DNA from: Micrococcaceae bacterium Sec5.1
GTDB taxonomy: Bacteria > Actinomycetota > Actinomycetes > Actinomycetales > Micrococcaceae
Reading direction: 5' to 3'
NCBI GenBank assembly: GCA_039636795.1
Contig: CP143430.1
Coordinates: 248,001-312,000, forward strand
Length of the DNA stretch: 64,000 bases
Both the position numbers and the translations under genes were made by a program. Every line of letters starts with the position of its first letter. The first letter of the stretch is position 1. Of this stretch, positions 9,003-17,580 are shown in pieces. The notes below the pieces were generated by a model. The model saw only the letters and a list, made by a program, of their open reading frames with translations, made no database searches and was not told where the DNA came from.

Positions 9003-10604
9003 ATGGGGAGCGATTTTGATACTGGTTCCAGCGGCGGAACCATCACCGCTGGACCAGTCACTGATCAGGTAATAATTGCGATGGTCCGCGGCGGCGACAC
9101 CGATGCCTTCGACTCGTTGTACCGGCGGCATTTGGCTGCTGCGCAATACGTTGCGCGGGCGAATACTGATAACCCGAGTGACGCCGACGACATCGTTGCC
9201 GAGGCATTCGCATCAGTGTTCCAGGCCCTTAGCAGCGGCAAAGGACCACGGGAGTTCTTTCGCGCCTACCTGCTGACAGTGGTGCAGCGGACGGCGCATG
9301 CGCGGAACCGGAAAGCAAGGCTCACCCAGTCTGCCCCTGACGATGCCATGCTGGATACCGCCGTCGTCGATGCTGATCCCATCCTGAAGGAATTCGAATC
9401 CTCCGCCGTGGCGGCGGCGTTCAAGTCGCTGCCAGAACGTTGGCAAGCGGTGCTCTGGCATGTGGACATTGAGGGCATGAAGCCCGCCGCTGCTGCGCCG
9501 TTCATCGGTATCAGCCCCAATGGAGTGTCGTCTCTGCTCATACGGGCAAGGGAGGGACTGCGTCAGGCTTATTTGCAAAACCACGTGGTGGTGGCTCCGG
9601 ACGATGAGTGTTCGGAGTATTCCGGCCAGTTGGGCAAATATGCACGGAACGCCCTGAAACGGACCTCACACGAAAAGGTCACTGCGCATCTGGAGACGTG
9701 CTCAAAGTGCACTGCACTGCTGTTTGAACTCAACCACATCCAAGGTGCCATGCGGGCGGCCCTCTTCCCCCTGGTGACCGGCATCGTGTTGACGCCTGGC
9801 GCGGTTGCGGGATTGCTCTCAGCATCGAACTCTTCCGCCCTCACAGGCGAAGGCCCGGCAACCGTTCGATCCCTCGGCCACGTGGGGAAGGTTGCTGCTG
9901 CTGCGGCCGTTGTTGCAGGGGTGGCGATTTTTGGTCTGGTCGCGTGGTTCGGGCAGTCCGGTGCCCAGGTCAATAACGCCGGCGATGCTCCAAGCACCTC
10001 CGCCGCGTCACCCTCGGCATCCAGCCCCACGGCGTCCAGCCCCTCGGCGTCCAGCCCCGCAAGGGACGCGCCCATCATGCCGTCCCCAGCTCAGCCAGCG
10101 GTGCAGTTGCCACAACCTTTTGTAAGTGAAGAGGTTCGGCCGCATCCTGTGTCCGAGGAAATAGCCAAGCAGCGGGCAGCAGTTGTCACGAACTCCGGGA
10201 CAGTGTCCTCAACCACCGAGGCCACGCCTTCAACGGCTGCCCCGTCACAGTCTGTCGACGCTGTTTTTGGCATGGAAGCTGGGGTCGGAGTACTCGAGCG
10301 CGATATCAGTGTGGGCTTTTCACTTCTGGGAGGCCCGGCATCAGGTTCCGGTGAAACAACCTTCAGCTTGCCGGAGAATGCCACCTTCATCCCGGGGAAA
10401 TTCTCGGCACCGACCGGATGGTCGTGCTCAGATCCTGCTGCGGACAATCGGTTGATCCGCTGCACCACGGCGTCCATCGAACCGGCCAGCCTGGCATTCA
10501 AGATGGGCGTTTCCCTTGGGAATCCGGAAGTTGGCAGCACGTTGAGCTATCAATTCGGCGGTCAACATGTCCTTACCAAGTCCTTCGCCAACGGCTTTCA
10601 CTAG
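9003..10604 (+). CDS. ECF sigma factor with zinc-finger, membrane segment and adhesin-like C-terminal domain
   Basis: A 533-residue fusion. Sigma region 2 lies at about residues 25-95 (DTDAFDSLYRRH, DADDIVAEAFASVFQAL) and region 4 at about 130-190 (SLPERWQAVLWHVDIEGM, ISPNGVSSLLIRAREGLR). A putative zinc-finger anti-sigma module follows with HLETCSKC at 229-236. A hydrophobic helix spans about 294-318, then a Ser/Pro/Ala linker (325-360) built partly from a 15-bp DNA repeat. A beta-rich C-terminal domain occupies about 418-533, with LPENATFIPGKFSAPTGWSC resembling DUF11-type adhesin strands. The inferred mechanism is membrane tethering of the sigma factor with an outside sensor, as in ECF groups with long C-terminal extensions. 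A weaker hydrophobic stretch at 253-275 leaves topology open. The next gene is a DUF11-type surface protein, its probable target. Confidence 0.85.
   Translation: MGSDFDTGSSGGTITAGPVTDQVIIAMVRGGDTDAFDSLYRRHLAAAQYVARANTDNPSDADDIVAEAFASVFQALSSGKGPREFFRAYLLTVVQRTAHARNRKARLTQSAPDDAMLDTAVVDADPILKEFESSAVAAAFKSLPERWQAVLWHVDIEGMKPAAAAPFIGISPNGVSSLLIRAREGLRQAYLQNHVVVAPDDECSEYSGQLGKYARNALKRTSHEKVTAHLETCSKCTALLFELNHIQGAMRAALFPLVTGIVLTPGAVAGLLSASNSSALTGEGPATVRSLGHVGKVAAAAAVVAGVAIFGLVAWFGQSGAQVNNAGDAPSTSAASPSASSPTASSPSASSPARDAPIMPSPAQPAVQLPQPFVSEEVRPHPVSEEIAKQRAAVVTNSGTVSSTTEATPSTAAPSQSVDAVFGMEAGVGVLERDISVGFSLLGGPASGSGETTFSLPENATFIPGKFSAPTGWSCSDPAADNRLIRCTTASIEPASLAFKMGVSLGNPEVGSTLSYQFGGQHVLTKSFANGFH
10015..10059 (+). 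repeat. Three 15-bp tandem repeats in the sigma factor linker
   Basis: Three adjacent copies of a 15-base unit (consensus CGGCGTCCAGCCCCN) begin at 10015, 10030 and 10045. They encode Ala-Ser-Ser-Pro-type residues in the linker after the membrane segment. Being a multiple of three, copy changes would alter linker length without a frameshift. Confidence 0.85.
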
Positions 10605-10780
10605 CGCTGGCGGCTTCCAAAACTTTTTCTATTTTCTCCGTCACGATTCGGCGTTGGCCAACACTAAGAGGCTGACAATATCTGTGCGCATCGGCTTCCT
10701 TGGAAGCGGAAGCACTAAGCGCAGCTGCCTGGGACTTGAGCCTGGGGCGCTTGGGGACGATGGAAAGATAAGCAACAGCC

Positions 10781-13507
10781 GTGAAGAATTCTCTCCTGGC
10801 CAGAACCTTGGTGATACTTCTCTCCACCCTTACCGCTGCTTCAGCGCTGGGCGGCCTTCAACTTTCTCCTGCGCAGGCGGTAACGCCATCAAAGCCACCT
10901 ACCCCGTCAACATCCTCGACGCCCGATGCTACGCAGCCTGGCACTGTAGTGTTCTCGGAGAATTTCGAGCACGGTAGCCCCAACTCCGCCCTGGGTGCGC
11001 AGTCCTACTCCGCTCCCGGATCAAAGCATTACGTTGGCAAGGGCGGCCAGTCGTACACAGGTTCTCCAGCTTGGATCGACGCCTCCAGGTGCAATGGCGT
11101 TATCCTGAGCTACCGGAATTCGACCACGCCCAGATGGGCGCAGTCCGGAACGGCGGCCGAAGGCAATGACAACAGGTGTTCCGAGCTCGCGGATATCCGC
11201 AGCTATCAGTACATGCGCATGTTGGCCTTGGCCATGGGTCAACAGTTCACCCCAGCTTCTCCCAGTACAAATCACGTCAACAGCTCATACACTGAATGCC
11301 CGTCCAGCAGTTCCAGCGGATCGGCGTGCGATGCCATCCCGTCCGGTCCCACGGATGGAGTGATGTTCAGGACGGCGAGCCCCATCCCGGTGACCGCGGG
11401 CCACTATTACACTTTTGGCCTGAATACGGCGTACATGAATTGCGGCCTGGCTGCGGGCGATCCGTCCTATCAATTCGCCACGGTCGATAGTGCTGGGGCG
11501 GTCACAGCCATCGGGAATCCACTTAACGGGTGCCAAACCTCGGACGATCCCAACGTGGACTCATTCCAGCAACAAGTGACCAGCGACGTCGGCGGAAACC
11601 CAGGAACCGTCACCAGGACCGTCAACATCAACTCGATGACATCGAACACCGCGATCCAGGCCGCCGGCAACTCCCTGGGGCTTGAAATGTGGAACAACAA
11701 CGGCACCACCAACGGGAACGATGGCGCATTTGACGATGTGCGCCTGATGGACGTGACTCCGCAATTGAAGCAATCCTTCACACCCTCAGTGGTGGGCCCC
11801 GGCGGGATATCCACCCTCACCCTCACTGTCACCAATACCAGCGAGCTCAACGCGAAGCATGACTGGTCCATCAACCAGGCGCTTCCTTCCGGACTGACGA
11901 TCGCCGGGAATCCGAACATCGGGGGAACGTGCGTTCAGGTTCCCGGAACCGACCCCTTCCTTCGCTCGGCAGAGGCGGGCAGCGGAACCCTCTCGATTTC
12001 CGGCGGCGACCTCCGTCCGGGGCAGGCCTCGTGTACCGTCCTGGTGGATGTGACAGTTTCGGCCGAGGGCACCTATTCCAGCGCATCCACAGACATTGCA
12101 ACCAACTTGAACCCTCCTGCAGCGGCTTCCCTTGTGGTCCGGGCTCCCCGGATTACGCTGGGCAAGGCGCTGACCACCGCCCGCGCTGCCGTCTCAGACC
12201 AATTCACAATGGAGATCCGTAAGGGGTCTCCTGCCGGTCCCGTGGTGAATGCCATTGGTCACTCAACTACATCTGGATCTGTGGCAGCCATCGCCGCGGG
12301 TACTGGTGTCACAGGTGAGACTATGGCCGACGCAGGCGCTACCTATTACCTCACGGAAGCGGGCGCCATCCCGTCCAACTACCTCCGGAGCATCACCTGT
12401 GCGGACGCGGCTGGCCTGCAGCCGAATTTGCCTGTGGGAGCGGCGGTTGACCGGCCGTTTGCACTTACACCCGTCGCCGGCGCAGACATCACGTGCATTT
12501 TGACTGGCACCGCTGCGGCCCTTCCCGGCCTCGGGTTTACTCACGGCGCTGATGCCTCCGCTGTCCACTCGCCAGCGCAGGTGGGGGATGTGATTCGCTA
12601 CAGCTTTGGGGCAACGAACAGTGGAAACGTGCCATTGAGGGATGTGGTCATCAACAACACCCTTGCCGGACTTCCGGAATTGGCATACTCGTGGCCCGGA
12701 ATCCCAGGTCAGTTGCTACCGGGGCAAACACTGACCGCTGTTGCTGCTTACAGGATCACCCAAACAGACCTCGACGCCGGTAAGGTCGCCAACTCGGCTG
12801 CGCTCGCCGGCGTTCCAGGCGCCGGCGGCCTCACGGCCTCGTTGCCGGTGACTACAGATACACCGCTGTCACCGGATGCGCGCCTGGAATTCTCCACGAC
12901 TGCGGATGCCTCTGCGGTGGGAGATCCCGCTCAGGTGGGCCAGGTCATCACGTATAATTTCATGGCGAAAAACGCCGGAAACGCCGCCCTCAAGGCGGTC
13001 TCCATTGAGGACCAAGTGCGGGGACGCGGGCCACTGGCCTACGCGTGGCCCGGAGTCGCCGGTGAACTGCTGCCTGGTGAAACTGTGACTGCTTCGGCAA
13101 GCTACAAACTCACGTGGTGGGACGTCAAAGCGGGCAACATCACTAACGCGGCAACAGCTATGGGGACGTCGTCGGCAGGCGGGCGGGTAACAACGCATCC
13201 TGCCACAACGGCAATAGCATTCCCGCGGACAGGGCAGAAGGAGAGCGCGGAGGCTTTCCAACGGCTGGCAGTTCAATCAGGACGAGAGGCCACTGCACAG
13301 GCCGTCCCGAATGCGTCCGTCTCGAAACAGCCCGGGGAGCAGGGTCAGCCCGGCGAGTCCGTCACCGCTACCAATTCATCGGCCGGAACATTGGCCTCCA
13401 CGGGAGTCACTCTAACCTTGCTGCCGGTTGCTGTCCTCATCCTTTCCGGTCTGGTCCTGTTCGTGATGGGACGCCGCAAAGCTGTCCGGAGTCAGGCGCA
13501 GGTCTAG
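10781..13507 (+). CDS. Large sortase-anchored surface protein with DUF11-like repeats
   Basis: Secreted, wall-anchored protein of 908 residues. A signal peptide covers about 1-33 (hydrophobic core, then SPAQAV). A lectin-like N-terminal region spans about 50-325. A DUF11-type beta domain follows (about 330-450), then two homologous domains of about 115 residues starting near 584 and 702, each with the shared strand YxWPGxxGxLLPGxT. The tail is a wall-sorting signal: LASTG at 871-875, a hydrophobic stretch and a basic end. The GTG at 10781 is preceded by GGAAAG but with wide spacing, so the start is moderately sure. It lies 176 bases after the membrane-tethered sigma factor gene. Role is inferred as adhesin or surface layer component; no enzymatic motif was seen. 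Confidence 0.87.
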   Translation: MKNSLLARTLVILLSTLTAASALGGLQLSPAQAVTPSKPPTPSTSSTPDATQPGTVVFSENFEHGSPNSALGAQSYSAPGSKHYVGKGGQSYTGSPAWIDASRCNGVILSYRNSTTPRWAQSGTAAEGNDNRCSELADIRSYQYMRMLALAMGQQFTPASPSTNHVNSSYTECPSSSSSGSACDAIPSGPTDGVMFRTASPIPVTAGHYYTFGLNTAYMNCGLAAGDPSYQFATVDSAGAVTAIGNPLNGCQTSDDPNVDSFQQQVTSDVGGNPGTVTRTVNINSMTSNTAIQAAGNSLGLEMWNNNGTTNGNDGAFDDVRLMDVTPQLKQSFTPSVVGPGGISTLTLTVTNTSELNAKHDWSINQALPSGLTIAGNPNIGGTCVQVPGTDPFLRSAEAGSGTLSISGGDLRPGQASCTVLVDVTVSAEGTYSSASTDIATNLNPPAAASLVVRAPRITLGKALTTARAAVSDQFTMEIRKGSPAGPVVNAIGHSTTSGSVAAIAAGTGVTGETMADAGATYYLTEAGAIPSNYLRSITCADAAGLQPNLPVGAAVDRPFALTPVAGADITCILTGTAAALPGLGFTHGADASAVHSPAQVGDVIRYSFGATNSGNVPLRDVVINNTLAGLPELAYSWPGIPGQLLPGQTLTAVAAYRITQTDLDAGKVANSAALAGVPGAGGLTASLPVTTDTPLSPDARLEFSTTADASAVGDPAQVGQVITYNFMAKNAGNAALKAVSIEDQVRGRGPLAYAWPGVAGELLPGETVTASASYKLTWWDVKAGNITNAATAMGTSSAGGRVTTHPATTAIAFPRTGQKESAEAFQRLAVQSGREATAQAVPNASVSKQPGEQGQPGESVTATNSSAGTLASTGVTLTLLPVAVLILSGLVLFVMGRRKAVRSQAQV

Positions 13508-13860
13508 GTACTGGAGCGTTTCTTCTGCCACTGCCAGGCGTGCCAGAACAGGAGGGCGGCCGTGACCAGGATGGTCCCTGGAATCACGTAGGGCACGGAC
13601 TGGAGGACCATAAAGTTTACCTGGGCTGAAGGACTTGGCGCCGTCGGACCGGTCATTGCCGCGACGGCGTCGAAAGCCCAGAAGCAAAACCACACCAACC
13701 CAGCGTCCAGCACCCAAAGGGCCACGACGAAGGGGTTCACGAGTACCCGCCTCCGCCCCCGTTCAGGGGCTTCCGGCTCGTGTGGACTCACTGCCCGCAC
13801 CGCATTCCCGTGTTCATCGATCTCGCGGAATCCGATCCGCTCGTGTACGTCGTCAGCCAC
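13504..13860 (-). CDS. Hypothetical two-helix membrane protein
   Basis: A 118-residue protein with a polar N-terminal third, then two hydrophobic segments near residues 45-68 (VVALWVLDAGLVWFCFWAF) and 85-107, and a short basic tail. I do not recognise the family. It is convergent with the surface protein gene, the two stops overlapping by four bases. Reading frame and composition are plausible and the start ATG at 13860 gives a sensible membrane protein. No functional inference is possible. Confidence 0.6.
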   Translation of the reverse strand: MADDVHERIGFREIDEHGNAVRAVSPHEPEAPERGRRRVLVNPFVVALWVLDAGLVWFCFWAFDAVAAMTGPTAPSPSAQVNFMVLQSVPYVIPGTILVTAALLFWHAWQWQKKRSST

Positions 13861-14021
13861 TGGTCCCCCAACCGTCGAGTTTCTGTGCCGTTGACTCTAC
13901 AGCTCTTGGCTATAGGTCGGGGTATTTTCCACGGGGCCAGCTTCCAACAAAAGTCAATGACGCGTCCTCTTCCCCACATTCGGCGAAAATACGGGCATCA
14001 GGCGAAATAGATCACAAAAGT

Positions 14022-14056
14022 TTGACGAAAAGGTAAGCCTAAGTAAGGCTTACCTT
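14022..14056 (+). promoter_or_regulatory. Iron-dependent regulator (DtxR/IdeR/DmdR) box over the des promoter
   Basis: A perfect inverted repeat with 11-base arms (AAGGTAAGCCT at 14030-14040 and AGGCTTACCTT at 14046-14056, 5-base spacer) lies 34 bases before the siderophore operon. Both halves resemble the DtxR-family box TTAGGTTAGSCTAACCTAA. A candidate -35 (TTGACG, 14022-14027) and a TAAGGC -10 near 14044 place the box on the promoter core, so iron-loaded regulator should repress. Confidence 0.85.
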
Positions 14057-14090
14057 GCTAACTAGCGCCCAATGATGGAAGGAAGCTGAC

Positions 14091-15653
14091 GTGACGTCAC
14101 CAAGTGTCGAAGAGCGGATCGCTCAGGAGCAGGACTTTGGCTCCAAGGTGGAACTGGCCCTCGCTGCCACAAACCAGCTGTTCAACGCACGAAATTCGCC
14201 CAGCTATGTGGCGCAGGTTCTTCAGGGAGTCAACGCTGTCTCCACAAAAGTCCAGCGCACAGCCCGGCCGTTCACCGGCGTCGGGCATGCAGAACTCAGG
14301 GCCAGGGTTGGTGCGATCGATCTTGAACGTCCGCTGCCGGATATGGCTGCTGCCCTGGAGGAGCTTGACGAGCTCTACCTCAAGGACGCGATCTACTTCC
14401 ACGATGCCCGTTACGCGGCACACCTGAACTGCCCGGTGGTCATTCCCGCTTTGGTTGGTGAAGCCGTACTTTCGGCCATGAATTCCTCCATGGACACGTG
14501 GGACCAGAGTGCCGGCGCCACCATGATCGAGCGGCGACTCATCGATTGGACTGCGGGGCGGATCGGTTTTGACATCGATGCCGATGGTGTCTTCACCTCA
14601 GGTGGGAGCCAGTCCAACTTCCAGGCGTTGCTGATCGCCCGCAACCACGCCGTGGCAAAGCTCCGAGCCACGAATGGCGACGCGCGCCTGCCGCATGCCC
14701 TGGACCGACTCCGGATTTTCACGTCCGCAGACAGCCACTTCAGCATCCAGAAGTCCGCTTCCATGCTGGGGCTCGGCTTCGATGCCGTGATCTCCGTTCC
14801 CACCACCGACGATCACCGCATGGATCCCACCGCACTTGCGGCTGCTTTGGCGGAAGCGCACGACGCCGGCTTGGTGCCGATGGCGGTCGTGGCCACTGCT
14901 GGGACTACCGACTTTGGTTCGGTTGATCCGCTCTCCGAACTGGCGGCCTTGGTGCGGGCCTTTGATTCCTGGCTTCACGTCGACGCAGCTTACGGCGGAG
15001 GCCTCATCGTCTCCGGCCGCTACCGCCACCTCCTGAACGGGATCCTTCTGGCGGACTCCATCACTATTGACTTCCATAAGACCTTCTTCCAGCCTGTCAG
15101 CTCCAGCGCAGTCCTGGTCCGCAACGGCTCCATGATCCGCCACGTCACCTACCACGCGGACTACCTGAACCCAGAGAGTGCCGCGAGGGCTGAAATTCCC
15201 AACCAGGTGGACAAGAGCATCCAAACTACCCGCCGCTTTGATGCCCTGAAGCTGTGGCTCACCCTGCGCGCTATGGGCGCCGATGCCATTGGTGCGCTGT
15301 TCGACGAAGCGATCGACCTCGCCGGCCGTGTGGGAACCCTGTTGGTGGATGACGCCGAGTTCGAACTCGCCGCCACACCCCAGTTGAGCACTTTGGTGTT
15401 CCGCTACCGTCCGGCCGTTGACGGCGTGATCTTGGACGAGGACGCCGCTGACGTCCTCAACCCTGACATCCGCGCAGCGATCTTTGCTTCGGGCGAAGCC
15501 GTGGTTGCCGGCACCAAGGTGGCTGGCCGCCACTACCTCAAATTCACCCTCCTCAATGCCGAGGCCTCCCTGAGGGACATCCAGGAAATCATCGAACTTA
15601 TCCGCCGGACGGGCGCCAGCCTGCTTGCGGCCACCACGGAGGCTGCAGCGTGA
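14091..15653 (+). CDS. desA: PLP-dependent diamine-forming decarboxylase of siderophore biosynthesis
   Basis: Pyridoxal-phosphate decarboxylase of 520 residues, group II fold. In desferrioxamine pathways it converts lysine to cadaverine. The PLP lysine is in [11 protein letters not shown] at about K330; [11 protein letters not shown] supplies the Asp that contacts the pyridine ring, and [10 protein letters not shown] contacts phosphate. The GTG start at 14091 has GGAAGGAAGC upstream. It is the first gene of a four-gene chain with every junction overlapping, directly under an iron box. Related enzymes act on 2,4-diaminobutyrate; the neighbouring hydroxylase and DesC/DesD-like genes favour lysine, but this is context-based. 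Confidence 0.9.
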   Translation: MTSPSVEERIAQEQDFGSKVELALAATNQLFNARNSPSYVAQVLQGVNAVSTKVQRTARPFTGVGHAELRARVGAIDLERPLPDMAAALEELDELYLKDAIYFHDARYAAHLNCPVVIPALVGEAVLSAMNSSMDTWDQSAGATMIERRLIDWTAGRIGFDIDADGVFTSGGSQSNFQALLIARNHAVAKLRATNGDARLPHALDRLRIFTSADSHFSIQKSASMLGLGFDAVISVPTTDDHRMDPTALAAALAEAHDAGLVPMAVVATAGTTDFGSVDPLSELAALVRAFDSWLHVDAAYGGGLIVSGRYRHLLNGILLADSITIDFHKTFFQPVSSSAVLVRNGSMIRHVTYHADYLNPESAARAEIPNQVDKSIQTTRRFDALKLWLTLRAMGADAIGALFDEAIDLAGRVGTLLVDDAEFELAATPQLSTLVFRYRPAVDGVILDEDAADVLNPDIRAAIFASGEAVVAGTKVAGRHYLKFTLLNAEASLRDIQEIIELIRRTGASLLAATTEAAA

Positions 15654-16993
15654 GCACCCCGGACAACAGCAGGATTTACGACGTCGCTGGCATCGGCGTC
15701 GGGCCCTTCAACCTGGGTCTCGCCGCGCTAAGTGAGCCGGTTGACGGCCTGGACTGCGTCTTCCTTGAACGTCGCGAAACCTTCGACTGGCACCCCGGCA
15801 TGATGCTTGAACCCGCGCATCTGCAGGTCCCGTTCATGGCTGACCTCGTCACCCTGGCCGATCCGACGTCGCCGTACTCGTTTTTAAACTTCCTCAAGCA
15901 GACCGGACGCCTGTATCGCTTCTACATCCGGGAAAACTTCTACCCGCTGCGCGCCGAATACAACCAGTATTGCCAGTGGGTGGCGGGCCAACTGGAGTCG
16001 GTCCGTTTTAGCACAGATGTGCTGGATGTGGCGTACGACGACGGTGTGTACCGCCTTTCGGTGCAGGGTCCGGATGGTGCTGAGGTGCTTCGCGCCCGCC
16101 GGTTGGTCCTGGGAACCGGTACCTCGCCGTATGTCCCGGACTCCTGTGCAGGGATTATGGACGGCGGCGGAGTTGTCCTCCACAACGCCGAGTACCTGTC
16201 GAGGAAGAGTGAGCTGCAGTCCAAGCGCAGCATCACCATCGTCGGCAGCGGCCAGAGTGCAGCGGAGCTCTACTACGAGCTCCTTCAGGAAATTGATGTG
16301 TACGGCTACCAGCTCAACTGGGTGACCCGCTCGGGCCGCTTCTTCCCGTTGGAGTACACCAAGCTCACCCTTGAAATGACCTCGCCGGAGTACGTGGACT
16401 ACTTCCACTCGCTGCCGGGGGAGCGGCGCGATTCCCTGATCAAGAGCCAGAAGAACCTGTACAAGGGCATCAACTCGGACTTGATCGACGATATCTACGA
16501 TCTCCTGTACACCAAGAGCCTTTCCGGCATGGTGGATACGCAGCTGCACACCCACTCGTCGCTAACAGCCGCGAAATGGGACGCGTTCACGAGCACCCAC
16601 ACACTGCAGTTGCACCATGAGGAACACGGCCGCAACTACAGCTTGGAGTCCGAAGCCGTGGTTCTCGCCACCGGCTACACGTACAAGGAACCCGCCTTCC
16701 TGGCCGGCATCCAGGACCGGATCCGCCGCGACGCCAAGGGCCGCTTCGACGTCGAGCGCAACTATGGAACCGGCGTCGAACCCGGCGAAATCTTCGTCCA
16801 GAACGCCGAGCTTCACACCCACGGATTCGTCACGCCGGACCTTGGCATGGCTGCCTACCGCAACTCCTGCATCCTGCGGGAAATGACCGGCCGTGAGGTC
16901 TATCCGATCGAGCGGAGCATCGCGTTCCAGCAGTTCGGTGCGCCGGCACCAGTTGCTTCAACAGTTCCGAATACCGTGGGAGCCGCTGTATGA
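15650..16993 (+). CDS. desB: Diamine/amino acid N-monooxygenase (IucD/SidA/DesB family)
   Basis: FAD- and NADPH-dependent N-hydroxylase of 447 residues producing the hydroxylamine needed for hydroxamate groups, here probably N-hydroxycadaverine. The FAD-binding motif [14 protein letters not shown] is at about residues 15-28 and the NADPH motif [15 protein letters not shown] near 200. The family end motif [12 protein letters not shown] is present near residue 345. The GTG start overlaps the upstream stop by four bases. Soluble cytoplasmic enzyme; part of the des operon and expected to be induced by iron limitation. Confidence 0.92.
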   Translation: MSTPDNSRIYDVAGIGVGPFNLGLAALSEPVDGLDCVFLERRETFDWHPGMMLEPAHLQVPFMADLVTLADPTSPYSFLNFLKQTGRLYRFYIRENFYPLRAEYNQYCQWVAGQLESVRFSTDVLDVAYDDGVYRLSVQGPDGAEVLRARRLVLGTGTSPYVPDSCAGIMDGGGVVLHNAEYLSRKSELQSKRSITIVGSGQSAAELYYELLQEIDVYGYQLNWVTRSGRFFPLEYTKLTLEMTSPEYVDYFHSLPGERRDSLIKSQKNLYKGINSDLIDDIYDLLYTKSLSGMVDTQLHTHSSLTAAKWDAFTSTHTLQLHHEEHGRNYSLESEAVVLATGYTYKEPAFLAGIQDRIRRDAKGRFDVERNYGTGVEPGEIFVQNAELHTHGFVTPDLGMAAYRNSCILREMTGREVYPIERSIAFQQFGAPAPVASTVPNTVGAAV

Positions 16994-17580
16994 GCTTCAC
17001 GTTCCGGCCGGTCGACCCCATAGCGGACGCACCCGTCCTCCACAGCTGGGTAAGTCAGGAGTACGCACGGTTCTGGGGCATGGTTTCTGCCACCGAGCAG
17101 GACGTTGTGGAGGAGTACTCGCGAATCGCCGAATCGGGTCACCACCAGGCGTTCCTGGGGCTCGACGACGGCGTGCCCGCTTTCCTCATGGAGCGGTACC
17201 GGCCGGAGTCGTCGCCCTTGGCGGACGTCTATGAGGTCCAGGGCGGTGACGTGGGAATGCACCTCCTGGTTTCTCCGCCCAGTGGCGACCCGCAGCCTGG
17301 CTACACCACGGCCGTCATGCACTCGGTGATGGCCGAACTGTTCGCCGACCCCGCAACCCGGCGGGTCGTCGTCGAGCCTGACGCCCGCAACCACAAGATC
17401 CATGTGCTGAACGAGAAGGTGGGCTTCCGCCCGCACGTCCTGGTGACCCTTCCCGCCGTCGATCCTGCCGAAGACCACAAGCAGGGGCTCCTGAGCTTCT
17501 GCACGCGCGAGGATTTCCTCGCAACCCTGACCCCGATTCTGGCCGCGACTGCCGCGGCGACCAGAGGAGATTCCCTGTGA
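16990..17580 (+). CDS. desC: Siderophore N-acyltransferase (GNAT, IucB/RhbD/DesC-like)
   Basis: Acyl-CoA-dependent transferase of 196 residues that acylates the hydroxylamine, giving N-hydroxy-N-succinyl- or acetylcadaverine in desferrioxamine routes. [25 protein letters not shown] at the start (shown across the first strand and helix) and [20 protein letters not shown] near the acetyl-CoA site are typical of the siderophore acyltransferase branch; the AlcB-type HxxxxxD motif is absent from what can be seen. The ATG overlaps the hydroxylase stop (ATGA). Acyl donor (succinyl versus acetyl) cannot be decided. Confidence 0.88.
   Translation: MSFTFRPVDPIADAPVLHSWVSQEYARFWGMVSATEQDVVEEYSRIAESGHHQAFLGLDDGVPAFLMERYRPESSPLADVYEVQGGDVGMHLLVSPPSGDPQPGYTTAVMHSVMAELFADPATRRVVVEPDARNHKIHVLNEKVGFRPHVLVTLPAVDPAEDHKQGLLSFCTREDFLATLTPILAATAAATRGDSL

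Noticed and set aside
11470..11919. Antisense frame of 149 codons within the surface protein gene
   Set aside because: No ribosome site and no conserved features; the sense frame is continuous through the region.
14598..15533. 311-codon antisense frame opposite desA
   Set aside because: Shadow of a high-G+C gene; desA has clear PLP motifs in the other direction.
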